DNA from: Rhodocyclales bacterium
GTDB lineage: Bacteria; Pseudomonadota; Gammaproteobacteria; Burkholderiales; Rhodocyclaceae
DNA length: 64,000 nt
NCBI GenBank assembly: GCA_026399435.1
Contig: JAPLQX010000046.1
Location: 62,001 to 126,000 of the forward strand
Direction of reading: 5' to 3'
Part shown: in pieces, positions 7,904 through 16,911 of the stretch
Layout: each line of letters begins with the position of its first letter
How positions within the stretch are numbered: the stretch's first letter is position 1
Translations under genes and position numbers: made by a program
The notes under the pieces: model-generated
What the model was told of the DNA's origin: nothing
Database searches by the model: none
The model's input: the letters and a program-made list of their open reading frames with translations, nothing else

Positions 7904-9421
7904 ATGGCGGTCATGTCCGCTGCCCTGCCACCCCTGATCACGGCACTCCTCGATCCGCGCAGCTATGCGCATCCCGCCGACCGGGTCGAGCTGATCGAGA
8001 CCCATGCCTCATGGCTGCTGCTGGCGGGCGAGTTCGCCTACAAGATCAAGAAGGCGATCACGCTGCCCTTTCTCGATTACGGCACGCTGGCCAAACGCGA
8101 GACGTGCTGCCGCGCCGAGCTGGTGCTCAACCGCCGCCTCGCCCCGGATCTGTACCTCGACGTGGTGCCGATCGGCGGCACGCCGGAGCAGCCCCGCTTC
8201 GGCCTGCAGCCGGCGATCGAGTGGGCGGTGCACATGCGCCGCTTCGACGAAAATGGCCGCCTCGACCGGGTTGCGGCACGCGGCGAATTGCAGCCCGGCC
8301 ATCTCTCCCAGCTTGCCGCCACGCTCTGCGCGTTCGAGGAGAGGGCGGCCGTGGCTGCCCCCGGCACGCGCTTCGGCGCGCCGCGGCAGGTACTGGCCGC
8401 GGCGCAGGAAAATTTCGTCGAACTGCGCCAGCTCTTGCCGCAAGGCGAGCAGCCGCAGGTCGAGCAGCTGGCGCGCTGGACCAACGCGGAATTCGCCCGC
8501 CGCGCCGCCGATTTCGCCGCACGCAAGGCCGGCGGCTTCATCCGCGAGGGCCACGGTGACCTGCATCTGGCCAACCTGGTACTGATCGATGGCCAAGTGA
8601 CGCCCTTCGACTGCATCGAATTCAACGATGATTTCCGCTGGAACGATGCGGCCAGCGAAATCGCTTTCGTCTGGATCGACCTGCTCGACCACGGCCGGCC
8701 GGGGCTCGCTGCCTGGCTGCTGAATGCCTGGCTGGAGGCCGGCGGCGACTTCCAGGCGCTGGCCGTGCTGCGCTTCTATGCGGTGTACCGCGCCGTGGTG
8801 CGCGCCAAGGTCGCGGCCCTGCGTGCCCGGCAGGAAGACGCGGCCCAAGCGCAGAGCGAAATCGAAGCAGCCCGCGGCTACCTGCAACTGGCCTGGCAAA
8901 TCGCCGTGCCGCCAGCGCCGACTCTTGTGATCACCTGCGGCCTTTCGGGTTCGGGCAAGACCACCGCCACAACGGCGCGACTGCTGGCGCCGGCAGACGC
9001 CGCGGCCGGCAGCACCCTGCGCCTGCGCTCCGACGTCGAACGCAAGCGCCTGTTCGGGCTGGCGGCGCAGGACAGCAGCGGCTCGACGCTGGATGGCGGC
9101 ATCTACACGGCCGAGGCGACCACGCGAACCTATGCACGGATGCGCGCGCTCGCCCGCGATCTCCTCACCACCGGCTGGCCGGTGATCGTCGATGCGGCCT
9201 TTTTGAAGCGCGCAGAACGCGCGTCGTTCCGCGCCCTGGCGGACGAGCTGGGTGCCGACTTCCGGATCTTGCTCACGGAAGCACCCGCCGCAGAGCTGTG
9301 CCGCCGCCTCATCGCGCGCAGCGGCGATGCCTCGGAAGCCACCGTGGCCGTGCTCGAAAAGCAGCTGACGTGGTTCGAGCCGCTGGATGAGGAGGAACGA
9401 CCTTGCGTCATCACGACTTGA
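7904..9421 (+). CDS. Fused aminoglycoside-phosphotransferase-like and P-loop (AAA/zeta-toxin-like) kinase
   Basis: 505 residues from ATG at 7904, with GGAGG six to ten bases upstream. The N-terminal two thirds is an APH-like kinase domain (COG2187 type) with the Brenner motif HGDLHLANLVLIDG and the metal-binding region PFDCIEFND. The C-terminal third is a P-loop kinase with Walker A GLSGSGKTT and RSDVERKR (COG0645 type). Such two-domain proteins are widespread but uncharacterised; small-molecule or sugar phosphorylation is the usual guess. The linker carries an element copy encoding AVPPAPTLV immediately before the Walker A strand. An open frame from 7220 precedes the true start. Confidence 0.85.
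   Translation: MAVMSAALPPLITALLDPRSYAHPADRVELIETHASWLLLAGEFAYKIKKAITLPFLDYGTLAKRETCCRAELVLNRRLAPDLYLDVVPIGGTPEQPRFGLQPAIEWAVHMRRFDENGRLDRVAARGELQPGHLSQLAATLCAFEERAAVAAPGTRFGAPRQVLAAAQENFVELRQLLPQGEQPQVEQLARWTNAEFARRAADFAARKAGGFIREGHGDLHLANLVLIDGQVTPFDCIEFNDDFRWNDAASEIAFVWIDLLDHGRPGLAAWLLNAWLEAGGDFQALAVLRFYAVYRAVVRAKVAALRARQEDAAQAQSEIEAARGYLQLAWQIAVPPAPTLVITCGLSGSGKTTATTARLLAPADAAAGSTLRLRSDVERKRLFGLAAQDSSGSTLDGGIYTAEATTRTYARMRALARDLLTTGWPVIVDAAFLKRAERASFRALADELGADFRILLTEAPAAELCRRLIARSGDASEATVAVLEKQLTWFEPLDEEERPCVITT
8902..8926 (-). repeat. Dispersed GTCGGCGCTGGCGG element, copy 2 (inside fusion kinase)
   Basis: Short form, antisense to the gene, so the kinase reads it as AVPPAPTL. It sits at the junction between the APH-like and P-loop domains, where extra residues are most easily tolerated. 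The reading frame is intact. Confidence 0.8.
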
Positions 9422-9476
9422 ATCGGCAAGCGGTTCCCGCTAGTCTTGCGGCCCGAGATCAAACCGCGAAGCATTC

Positions 9477-9914
9477 ATGAAGGCAGCACCCGCAATCCAG
9501 ACCCTGATCGCAGCACTGCTGATCACTTTTTCCAGCGCCAGCAACGCCGGCGGCAGCGACTTGTCGTCCGCGGCACCTGCTGCGAAGTCCGCCTCGGATT
9601 CAAAGTCTGCAGCAAGCAAGAAGACCAGCAGGGAGGAAGCCGACCCTGAAGACCCGCAACTTCACGCGCCAAAGCAAAGTCAGAAATTGGAACTGGCGAA
9701 GCTGGCCGAGGATAAACGCAAGGTAGACGAGGCGCGCAAAAACGCAGAGATCGAACGCCTGGCCAAGGAAGCCGAGGAAGACCGTCGGCAGGAAGCGTTG
9801 CGCAAGGCCGAGGAAAAGAAGCGGAAGGAATTGGCGCGCCAGCAGGCGACGCTTGCGCCGCGCTGCGTGCTCAAGCCGGTCATGACGGATGCCGAGATCG
9901 CCAGATGCCGGTGA
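9477..9914 (+). CDS. Small exported protein with charged coiled coil
   Basis: 145 residues. A Sec signal peptide is visible (MKAAPAIQTLIAALLITFSSASNA), then a low-complexity Ser/Ala/Lys stretch to about residue 60, a strongly charged Lys/Glu/Arg helix (about 68-125, AEDKRKVDEARKNAEIERLAKEAEE) likely to form a coiled coil, and a short tail with two cysteines (APRCVLKP and IARCR). I do not recognise the family. It stands alone, plus strand, followed by the livK gene on the opposite strand. It is likely periplasmic. Confidence 0.7.
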   Translation: MKAAPAIQTLIAALLITFSSASNAGGSDLSSAAPAAKSASDSKSAASKKTSREEADPEDPQLHAPKQSQKLELAKLAEDKRKVDEARKNAEIERLAKEAEEDRRQEALRKAEEKKRKELARQQATLAPRCVLKPVMTDAEIARCR

Positions 9915-9970
9915 AGCATTGCCGAGATACCATTCCCTGCACCCGGCACGGGATATATCGCCGGGATACC

Positions 9971-9993
9971 GTCCCGGGCCAGAGGCCCGGGAC
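9971..9993. repeat. Perfect GC-rich inverted repeat between convergent genes
   Basis: GTCCCGGGCC, three-base loop AGA, GGCCCGGGAC. It has no adjacent T-run on the plus strand and lies in the 148-bp gap between the coiled-coil gene and livK. It may act as a stem-loop or REP-like element. Confidence 0.7.
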
Positions 9994-9995
9994 AT

Positions 9996-10029
9996 AAAAG
10001 CAACGGGCGTCCTGATCAGGACGCCCGTT
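9996..10029 (-). terminator. Intrinsic terminator of livK
   Basis: Perfect palindrome AACGGGCGTCCTGA/TCAGGACGCCCGTT (10002-10029), 33 bp beyond the livK stop. Read on the minus strand it is followed by GCTTTT, giving a factor-independent terminator shape. The symmetry may also serve the plus-strand gene. Confidence 0.8.
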
Positions 10030-10062
10030 ACAAGACTGCAATTTGCCCGAACGGGCTAGATC

Positions 10063-11241
10063 TTAGTGACTCATGTAGTCGGTCAAAGCCGCCCAGCGAC
10101 CGTTCTGGATCTGGCCAATGCGCGCCTTGTCGCTGCCCAGGTGCTGCTTCGGCGTGAAGCTGAACTCGTCGCTGCCGAACATGTCGCGCGGGAAGGTAGT
10201 GCTCTCCAGCGTCTTGATGAAACTGTCGGTGGTCAGGTTGGCGCCCGTCTTCCTTACGGTCTGCGCAAACATGTCCATCGCTTCGTAGCCATAGGCCGAG
10301 AACAGGCCGGGATCTTCGTTGAACTTGGCCTTGTACTTGGCACCCCAGTCACGTACGTTCTTCGACGGATCATCCATGTAGGGCACCGAGACGGTATGCG
10401 TAGCGTACAAACCGTCCATGGCCTTGCCCCCGAGCTTGTGAATCAGGTCGGTGTAGGCCGCCGAGGAACCGATGAAGTTCGGATTCCAGCCCAGCTTGCG
10501 CGCGGTACCGATGGTGCCGATGGTCTCGCGGATGATGGTGCCCAGCACCACGGTGTCGCAGTCCGCCGCCTTCATCTTGGACACTTGCGCCGAAAAGTCG
10601 GTAGCGCCGCGCTTGAACGAAGTAACTTCGGCATAGCCCATCTTGATGTCCTTGAGGCCGTCTTCCGCTCCCTTCAACACCTCGGTACCGAAGTCATCGT
10701 CCTGGTAGATGGCGCAGAACTTCTTTGCGCCGCGCTCCTTGACCATCCACTTCACGCCCATGCGCATCTGGTTGTAATAGGGAGCAGCGAAGGAGAACTT
10801 CAGCTTGTGCAACGGCTCGTACATTTCGCGTGCGGCCGTCAGCGGGAACAGGTTCATCACGCCCCTGTCGAACAGGGTGGGAAAGGTTGCAAGATTGACT
10901 GCGGTACCGATGGTACCGACCATGGCGAAGAGTTTGTCCTGCTGTACCATTTTCTGCGCCGCGAGCAAGCCCTTCTTCGGATCGTAGCCGCTGTCTTCGA
11001 CGACGAACCTGAGCTTGCGGCCGTTGATGCCACCCTGCTCGTTGATCTCGTCGACACGCATCTGCATGCCGAAGCGCAAGGCCTTGCCATAGCCGGCCAG
11101 CGGACCGGACAGGTCCTGAATGGTGCCGACCACGATCTCGTTCTTGCTGACGCCCATCTGCTCGGCGGCCAGCGCCGTGGCGCCAGCGCCGACTCCTGCA
11201 GCCGCGAGCAATGCCGCAGCCAGTTTGGTGTAACCCTTCAT
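10063..11241 (-). CDS. LivK-like ABC transporter periplasmic substrate-binding protein
   Basis: 392 residues with a signal peptide (MKGYTKLAAALLAAAGVGAG, then ATALAAEQ) and a type I periplasmic-binding fold of the branched-chain amino acid family (NEIVVGTIQDLSGPLAGYGKA; EDSGYDPKKGLLAAQKMVQQDKLFAMVGTIGT). It is last in the run livH-livM-livG-livF-ligase-livK. With beta-oxidation genes upstream and an acyl-CoA ligase next to it, the ligand may be a carboxylic acid rather than an amino acid; that is inference. Part of its signal peptide is encoded by a copy of the dispersed repeat. Confidence 0.88.
   Translation of the reverse strand: MKGYTKLAAALLAAAGVGAGATALAAEQMGVSKNEIVVGTIQDLSGPLAGYGKALRFGMQMRVDEINEQGGINGRKLRFVVEDSGYDPKKGLLAAQKMVQQDKLFAMVGTIGTAVNLATFPTLFDRGVMNLFPLTAAREMYEPLHKLKFSFAAPYYNQMRMGVKWMVKERGAKKFCAIYQDDDFGTEVLKGAEDGLKDIKMGYAEVTSFKRGATDFSAQVSKMKAADCDTVVLGTIIRETIGTIGTARKLGWNPNFIGSSAAYTDLIHKLGGKAMDGLYATHTVSVPYMDDPSKNVRDWGAKYKAKFNEDPGLFSAYGYEAMDMFAQTVRKTGANLTTDSFIKTLESTTFPRDMFGSDEFSFTPKQHLGSDKARIGQIQNGRWAALTDYMSH
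11173..11197 (-). repeat. Dispersed GTCGGCGCTGGCGG element, copy 3 (inside livK signal peptide)
   Basis: Short form in sense orientation, encoding AGVGAGATA within the hydrophobic region and cleavage region of the LivK signal peptide. The encoded Ala/Gly-rich sequence is compatible with export. Confidence 0.75.
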
Positions 11242-11286
11242 TGCGCTCTCCTCCGTTTGCCGGTTAAAACGAAAGCCGTAATCAAC

Positions 11287-13155
11287 CTAGTCGCGATACA
11301 TCGACTCGATCAACTCGGCATATTTCTGACTGACTAGCTTACGCTTCAATTTCATGGTCGGGGTCAACTCCTCGTCCTCGGCGCCGAGCTTCTTCTCGAT
11401 CAGGCGGAACTTCTTGACCTGCTCGGCGCGGGCGAACTGCTGGTTCACCCGCTCGATTTCGCTGCCGATCAGCTTCTGCACTTCCGCCGAGCGGGTCAGG
11501 CTGACGTAGTTGGAGAAGGGCACGTCGTTGTCCTGGGCGAACTTCTCGACGTTCTCCTGATCGATCATGATCAGGCAGACCAGGTAGGGCCGCTTGTCGC
11601 CAATGACCACGGCATCGGTGACGTAGGGCGAGAACTTGATCTGGTTTTCGAGCTCCGAGGGCGTGATGTTCTTGCCGCCGGCGGTAATGATGATGTCCTT
11701 GAGCCGGTCCGATATGCGGTAGAAGCCTTCTTCGTCGACGGTACCGACATCACCGGTATGCAGCCAGCCGTCGGCATCGATGGTCTCCGCGGTCTTTTCC
11801 GGCTGGTTGAGATAGCCCATGAAGACATTCGGGCCACGCACCATGATCTCGCCCGCGGCCGACAGCTTGACCTCGTTCATGGTGCCCGGCACGCCGATCG
11901 AACCCGGCTTGATGCGCTCGATCGGCATCGCGGTCGAGCCGCCTCCGGTTTCGGTCATGCCCCACACCTCCAGCATGGGCACCCCGAGCGCCATGTACCA
12001 GCGCACCAGGTCGGGCGAGATCGGCGCGGCGCCGGTAATCAGCATGCGGCTGCGATGAATGCCGATGAGTTTGCGGACATTGTTCAGCACCAGCACGCGG
12101 GCCAGCCAATGGGCGAAGGTCAGCCCGCCGCTGATCGGCTGCCGCGCCTCGTAACGCTTCACCCGCGCCAGACCGATGCCGATCGCCAGCTTGTAAGCCC
12201 AGCGCTCGAAGGCATTGGATTCCTTGAGCGCAATGCTGACGCCCGAGTAAAACTTTTCCCAGACCCGCGGCACGGCGACAAATACCGTCGGCGCGATCTC
12301 GCGCACGTTTTCGGGAATGGTCTCCGGATTCTCGACGAAGTTCAGCTTGGTCCCGGTGTAGATCGAATAATAGGCGCCGCCGTTGCGCTCGGCGACATGG
12401 CATAGCGGCAGGAAGCACATGCGCTCATCGTCCTCGCCCTGGGCAATGACCATGTTGAAGCTGCGTATGGTTTTCAGGATATTGCGATGCGAGAGCATGG
12501 CGCCCTTGGGCCTGCCCGTCGTGCCCGAGGTGTAGATCAGGATCGCCAGTTCTTCGGGCTGGCGAGAAATTATGCGCGCGCGCCACTCGGCGTCGGCGGC
12601 GGTGCTGCCGAGCCGGGCCAGGTGCGCGCGACCGAGTTCGCACAGCGTGTCGAAACTGATCACCTGCCCGTCATCCAGATCGCGCAGGCCGTCCATGTCC
12701 CAGACTACGATTTTGCGCAGATTCGGCAGGCGTTCCCGCACTTCGAGCGCCTTGTCGAGTTGCTCGTCGTCCTCGACGAAGATCAGCACGGAATTGGAGT
12801 CCGACGTCAGGTATTCGACCTGGCTCGCCGCATCGGTGGGATAGATGCCGGAACTGATGCCGCCGCAGGAGAGCACGGCAAGATCCGAGAACAGCCATTC
12901 CTGCCGCGTATTGCCGAGTATCGACGCGGTCTCGCCCACTTCAAACCCGAGCTCGAGCAGGCCCATGCCGGCTTCGCGCACGATCGCGCCCACTTCGTTC
13001 CACGACAGGCTCTGCCAGAGACCGTACTTCTTCTGACGGAACAGCGTCTTGTCGCCGCGCTTATCGACGGCGTTCCAGAACATCTCGGGCAGGTTGTCGC
13101 CGGGAACGACGACGTCATGCTCGGCCCAGTAGTGTTTGCCGTCAAGCTGCCACAT
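11287..13155 (-). CDS. Long-chain acyl-CoA ligase (AMP-binding)
   Basis: 622 residues from MWQLDGKHYWAEHDVVVPGD; a TTG at 13170 is an alternative start with a better ribosome-binding site. Adenylate-forming motifs are clear: P-loop YTSGTTGRPKGAMLSH, VWGMTETGGGST, WLHTGDVGTVDEEGFYRISDRLKDIIITAGGKNITP. The family (FAA1/FadD15 type) activates fatty or other hydrophobic carboxylic acids to CoA thioesters with ATP. It sits between livF and livK, a layout that couples uptake with activation. Substrate chain length cannot be read from sequence. Confidence 0.9.
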   Translation of the reverse strand: MWQLDGKHYWAEHDVVVPGDNLPEMFWNAVDKRGDKTLFRQKKYGLWQSLSWNEVGAIVREAGMGLLELGFEVGETASILGNTRQEWLFSDLAVLSCGGISSGIYPTDAASQVEYLTSDSNSVLIFVEDDEQLDKALEVRERLPNLRKIVVWDMDGLRDLDDGQVISFDTLCELGRAHLARLGSTAADAEWRARIISRQPEELAILIYTSGTTGRPKGAMLSHRNILKTIRSFNMVIAQGEDDERMCFLPLCHVAERNGGAYYSIYTGTKLNFVENPETIPENVREIAPTVFVAVPRVWEKFYSGVSIALKESNAFERWAYKLAIGIGLARVKRYEARQPISGGLTFAHWLARVLVLNNVRKLIGIHRSRMLITGAAPISPDLVRWYMALGVPMLEVWGMTETGGGSTAMPIERIKPGSIGVPGTMNEVKLSAAGEIMVRGPNVFMGYLNQPEKTAETIDADGWLHTGDVGTVDEEGFYRISDRLKDIIITAGGKNITPSELENQIKFSPYVTDAVVIGDKRPYLVCLIMIDQENVEKFAQDNDVPFSNYVSLTRSAEVQKLIGSEIERVNQQFARAEQVKKFRLIEKKLGAEDEELTPTMKLKRKLVSQKYAELIESMYRD

Positions 13156-13170
13156 CGCACCTGCCCACAA

Positions 13171-13959
13171 TTATCTCCATGTCTTTTTCTTCTTCCAGCG
13201 CCGCCCCTCGCGCACGCCGGCTTCCTTGACGCCGAGGTAGAACTCCTTGATGTCGTCCTTCTCGCGCAGGGCGGCGCAGGTATCGTGCATCACGATGCGG
13301 CCGATTTCGAGGACATAGCCGTAATCGGCGTATTTCAGCGCGATGTGCGCGTTCTGTTCGACCACCAGCAGCGTCACCCCGCGCTCGCGGTTGATGCGCA
13401 CGATGATCTCGAAGATTTCCGTGGTCAGCTTGGGCGACAAGCCCAGGCTGGGCTCGTCGAGCAGCATCATGGTCGGCTTCGCCAACAGCGCGCGGCTGAT
13501 CGACAGCATCTGCTGCTGGCCGCCGGAGAGTTGTCCGGCGGGCTGATGCGTACGCTCCTTGAGAATCGGGAAGTAGGCGAAGACATCCTCGATGTCCTTC
13601 GCCACGGCGTCCCTGTCGGCAACCGGCCGCGTATAGGCGCCCATCAACAGGTTCTCGCGCACCGTCAGCAGCGGAAAGATCTCGCGGCCTTCCGGCACAT
13701 GCACCAGTCCCTGGCGGACGATCCATGCCGGATCGCGGCCTTCGAGCTTGTCGTTGCGGAAGAGGATGCTGCCCTTCTGTGGATCGAGGATGCCGGAAAT
13801 GGTTTTCAGGATTGTCGTCTTGCCAGCGCCGTTGGAGCCGAGCACGGTCACGATCGAGCCCGGCGACACGTTCAGCGACACGCCACGGATGGCCTTCACG
13901 GCGCCATAGGAGGCTTCGACGTTGTTGAGCTGGAGAATGGGCTGCGGTTCGTCAGGCAT
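13171..13959 (-). CDS. livF: LivF-like ABC transporter ATP-binding protein
   Basis: 262 residues from MPDEPQPILQLNNVEASYG; ATG at 13959 overlaps the livG end by eight bases. Walker A is GSNGAGKTT, the signature is LSGGQQQM, and Walker B is LLDEPSLGLSP, with the QNAHIALKYADYGYVLEIGRI ending typical of LivF. The C-terminus is a basic tail (GRRWKKKKTWR). It drives the LivHM permease together with LivG. Confidence 0.92.
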   Translation of the reverse strand: MPDEPQPILQLNNVEASYGAVKAIRGVSLNVSPGSIVTVLGSNGAGKTTILKTISGILDPQKGSILFRNDKLEGRDPAWIVRQGLVHVPEGREIFPLLTVRENLLMGAYTRPVADRDAVAKDIEDVFAYFPILKERTHQPAGQLSGGQQQMLSISRALLAKPTMMLLDEPSLGLSPKLTTEIFEIIVRINRERGVTLLVVEQNAHIALKYADYGYVLEIGRIVMHDTCAALREKDDIKEFYLGVKEAGVREGRRWKKKKTWR

Positions 13960-14728
13960 CAGCCGTGCCTCCAAGATAAGCCTCGATCACGCCCGGATGC
14001 GACTGGACTTCCTGCGGCGTGCCCAAGGTCAGCACCTCGCCCAGATTGAGCGCCAGCACCCGGTCGGACACGCGCGAAACCAGCCCCATGTCGTGCTCGA
14101 CCATGATCACGGTAATGCCCAGGTCGGCCTTGATGTCCTCGATCCAGAAACCCATGTCCTCCGTCTCTTCGGTATTGAGACCCGACGAAGGTTCGTCCAG
14201 CAGCAGCAGGCGCGGCCGCATCGACAGCGCCCGCGCCAGCTCGACCACCTTGCGCACGCCGTAAGGCAGGCCGACCACCATGCTGTCGCGATAGTGCTGC
14301 AGGTCGAGGAACTCGATGACCTCTTCAACCTGGCGGCGAAACTCGAGCTCGGCGCGGCGCACCGAGCCGGTGAACAGCATGTCCTGCCACCAGCCGGTGT
14401 GGCGATGGCAATGGCGGCCGACCAGCAGGTTCTGCAGCACGGTAGCATGCTCGAACAGCTCGATGTTCTGGAAGGTGCGGGCGATGCCGTGCCGTGCTAC
14501 GACGTGCGGCGGCATGCGTGAAATCACTTCGCCCTCGAAGCGCACTTCGCCCGACGTCGGCCGGTACAGCGCGGAGATCAGGTTGAAGATGGTCGTCTTG
14601 CCGGCGCCATTGGGACCGATCAGGGAAAACACCTCGTTCGGCCAGACGCCGAAGGAAACGTTGTTCACCGCCCTGAGGCCGCCGAACTGCACCGACAGGT
14701 TGACCGCTTCGAGCATCGGCGCGGTCAT
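13952..14728 (-). CDS. livG: LivG-like ABC transporter ATP-binding protein
   Basis: 258 residues. Walker A GPNGAGKTT; the signature region VVGLPYGVRKVVELARAL is the variant found in LivG proteins; Walker B LLLLDEPSSGLN followed by VIMVEHDMGLVSRVSDRVLALNLGEV. It pairs with LivF. It is separated from livM by 136 bp holding three stem-loops, the only sizeable gap within the transporter operon. Confidence 0.92.
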   Translation of the reverse strand: MTAPMLEAVNLSVQFGGLRAVNNVSFGVWPNEVFSLIGPNGAGKTTIFNLISALYRPTSGEVRFEGEVISRMPPHVVARHGIARTFQNIELFEHATVLQNLLVGRHCHRHTGWWQDMLFTGSVRRAELEFRRQVEEVIEFLDLQHYRDSMVVGLPYGVRKVVELARALSMRPRLLLLDEPSSGLNTEETEDMGFWIEDIKADLGITVIMVEHDMGLVSRVSDRVLALNLGEVLTLGTPQEVQSHPGVIEAYLGGTADA

Positions 14729-14771
14729 GCCAGCCTCCGGAGTGGGCGCAGCCCGCGAACCTCAGCAGTCA

Positions 14772-14875
14772 CCCCCTCCCCGTGGAACGGGGCCGGGGGG
14801 AAGGCCCACCACCTGTCTCGGCGCGCGTGCGCGCCCGAGGAATGAAATGAGAATGCTTGCATTCTCATTTCATTC
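14772..14875. repeat. Three consecutive stem-loops between livM and livG
   Basis: Three inverted repeats in about 100 bp: a GC-rich one (CCCCCTCCCCGT to ACGGGGCCGGGGG, 14772-14800); CTCGGCGCGC-GT-GCGCGCCCGAG (14817-14838); and a perfect 16-bp AT-rich repeat GAATGAAATGAGAATG / CATTCTCATTTCATTC with a CTTG loop (14840-14875), whose right arm overlaps the livM stop. They lack T-runs, so attenuation, mRNA stabilisation or REP-type origin are all possible. Confidence 0.8.
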
Positions 14876-15941
14876 TCTCCGATTTCATGTAGCTCTTCTG
14901 CCGCTTGAACATGCCCTTGCGGTAGAAGGGAAAGATCTCCAGAAAGGTGCGGAACTTCAGCCAGCGCCCGTACAAACCCATCGGCTCGAACAACACGATG
15001 GCGATCAGGATGATGCCAAAAATCGTCGGTTGCAATCCGGTCTGCTGGCCCAGTGCGGGGGGCAGCCAGTCCTTGCCGGTCACGATCAGCTGCTGCACCA
15101 AAAACCAGAAGGCCGGACCGAAGATCGCACCCTGGATCGAGCCGAGGCCGCCAATGACCACCATCATCAGCAGTTCGATCGACTGCAGGAAACCGAACTG
15201 ATCGGGTGTGATGATGCGGATCTTGTGCGCGTAGAGCGCCCCGGCAATCCCTGCCAGCGCGGCGGACAGGGCGAAGGCGACGGTCTTGTAGTGCGCCAGG
15301 TTGATGCCCATGCTCTGTGCGGAGACCTCGGAATCGCGGATTGCGACGAAGGCGCGACCGGTCGGACTGCGCAGCAGGTTAAGCACGCCCAGAACGCAAA
15401 GCACGGCAATGACGGTGACGAGGTAGTAGAAGTTCGTTCCGTCATCGAAGTCGATGCCGGCGATCGTCAGTTTTCCGACCTGGCGCCCGGCGTTGCCGCC
15501 CGTAATGCCTTCGGCGCTCACCACCACCTGTTCAAGAATGAAGCCGAAAGCCAGCGTGGCAATCGACAGATACATGCCCTTTACCCGCAGGGCCGGCAGG
15601 CCGATCATGATGCCGGTAATCCCGGCCACCAGCGCCGACATGGGCAGCGACATCACGAAAGGCCAGCCGTTGGCCTGCAGATAGGCCTCGGTATAGGCAC
15701 CCATGGCGAGAAAGCCGGCATGCCCCAGCGAGACCTGCCCGGTGAAGCCGGCCAGCAGCATCAGGCCGAGACAGACGATGGCATAGATGCCGATGAAGGT
15801 GACCTGCGACAGCGTGTATTCGGAAAGCAGCCAGGGTGCCGCCACCGCCGCCACCGCCAGCGCGGCATACCAGAAGCGCTGGCCGGAATGCTTGAAAAGG
15901 GAAATGTCCTGTTCGTAGCGGGTTTTGAATATGAAGTGCAT
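14865..15941 (-). CDS. livM: LivM-like ABC transporter permease
   Basis: 358 residues, polytopic, with strongly hydrophobic segments from residue 24 on (FWYAALAVAAVAAPWLL; FIGIYAIVCLGLMLLAGFTGQVSLGHAGFLAMGAY). The family motifs LGHAGFLAMGAY and SPTGRAFVAIRDSEVSAQSMGIN (EAA-like loop) are present. The last ten residues, SYMKSERMK, are read partly through a 16-bp inverted repeat. It forms the inner-membrane channel with LivH. Confidence 0.92.
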   Translation of the reverse strand: MHFIFKTRYEQDISLFKHSGQRFWYAALAVAAVAAPWLLSEYTLSQVTFIGIYAIVCLGLMLLAGFTGQVSLGHAGFLAMGAYTEAYLQANGWPFVMSLPMSALVAGITGIMIGLPALRVKGMYLSIATLAFGFILEQVVVSAEGITGGNAGRQVGKLTIAGIDFDDGTNFYYLVTVIAVLCVLGVLNLLRSPTGRAFVAIRDSEVSAQSMGINLAHYKTVAFALSAALAGIAGALYAHKIRIITPDQFGFLQSIELLMMVVIGGLGSIQGAIFGPAFWFLVQQLIVTGKDWLPPALGQQTGLQPTIFGIILIAIVLFEPMGLYGRWLKFRTFLEIFPFYRKGMFKRQKSYMKSERMK

Positions 15942-15948
15942 TTCGGGC

Positions 15949-16839
15949 TCAGACCTTCTTCGTCAGGTTGTCGCCGAACAGGCCGTTGGGCTTTACCACC
16001 AGCATCACCAGCACCACCACGTAGGCGGCGATGTCCTTGAATCCCTCGGGCAGGTAGAAGCCGGCGAGCGACTCGACAATACCGATGATGAGCCCGCCGA
16101 CCAGTGCGCCGGGAATGCTGCCGAAGCCGCCGACCACCGCCGCCGGAAAGGCCTTGAGCCCGACGAAGCCCATGTTGGCATGGACGAATGTGATCGGCGC
16201 CAGCAGCAGCCCGGCCACGCCGCAGATGGCCGAGGACAGACCCCAGATCAGCATGTTCACGCGGCGCACCGGGATGCCCATGTAGAAGGCGGCGAGCTGA
16301 TTCTGCGAGGTCGCCTGCATGGCGATGCCCAGCCGCGTGTAGCGGAAGAACAAGTACAGCAGCGCGACCAGCACGACCGTGGCCAGAATGATCACCAGGT
16401 GTTCGACCGACACCACGAGTCCCTTGCCCTCGCCGCCGAACCAGATCACCTCGTCCTTGTATGGAACCGGCAAGCTGTGGGTCTCGGTGCCCCAGTAGGG
16501 AATCATGGTCACCAGGCCGCGCGCCAGGTAGCCGAGGCCGATGGTCATCATGACGAAGGTGAAGGCCGGCTGGCCCAACAGCGGGCGCAGCACCAGGCGC
16601 TCGGTGCCCATGCCGAGCAGCGCCATGGCGACAATGGTAAGGAGGAAGGCCAACCAGAATGGAAGGCCGGCCACCGTCATGGCGGTGAGGCCAAGGAAAC
16701 CGGCGATCATCATCAAATCGCCCTGGGCGAAATTGACGGTTTCCGTCGCCTTGTAAATAAGCACGAAGCCGAGCGCGATCAGTGCATAGATGCAACCGAT
16801 CGCCGCCCCGCTAACGATCAATTGCAGGAGCTGCAACAC
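15949..16839 (-). CDS. livH: LivH-like ABC transporter permease
   Basis: 296 residues starting MLQLLQLIVSGAAIGCIYALIALGFVLIYKATETVNFAQGDLMMIAGF, the LivH N-terminal signature. About eight membrane segments; the cytoplasmic coupling loop FRYTRLGIAMQATSQNQLAAFYMGI is clear. It follows the FadB-like gene on the same strand after 72 bp and precedes livM by seven bases. It is the first transporter gene of the cluster. Confidence 0.92.
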   Translation of the reverse strand: MLQLLQLIVSGAAIGCIYALIALGFVLIYKATETVNFAQGDLMMIAGFLGLTAMTVAGLPFWLAFLLTIVAMALLGMGTERLVLRPLLGQPAFTFVMMTIGLGYLARGLVTMIPYWGTETHSLPVPYKDEVIWFGGEGKGLVVSVEHLVIILATVVLVALLYLFFRYTRLGIAMQATSQNQLAAFYMGIPVRRVNMLIWGLSSAICGVAGLLLAPITFVHANMGFVGLKAFPAAVVGGFGSIPGALVGGLIIGIVESLAGFYLPEGFKDIAAYVVVLVMLVVKPNGLFGDNLTKKV

Positions 16840-16911
16840 CCGATATCTCCTCCGGGGGAAAACTACTGTTTTAGCGCTCTTTGCGAGTCTGCTTCAGGTG
16901 TCAATTATGCA

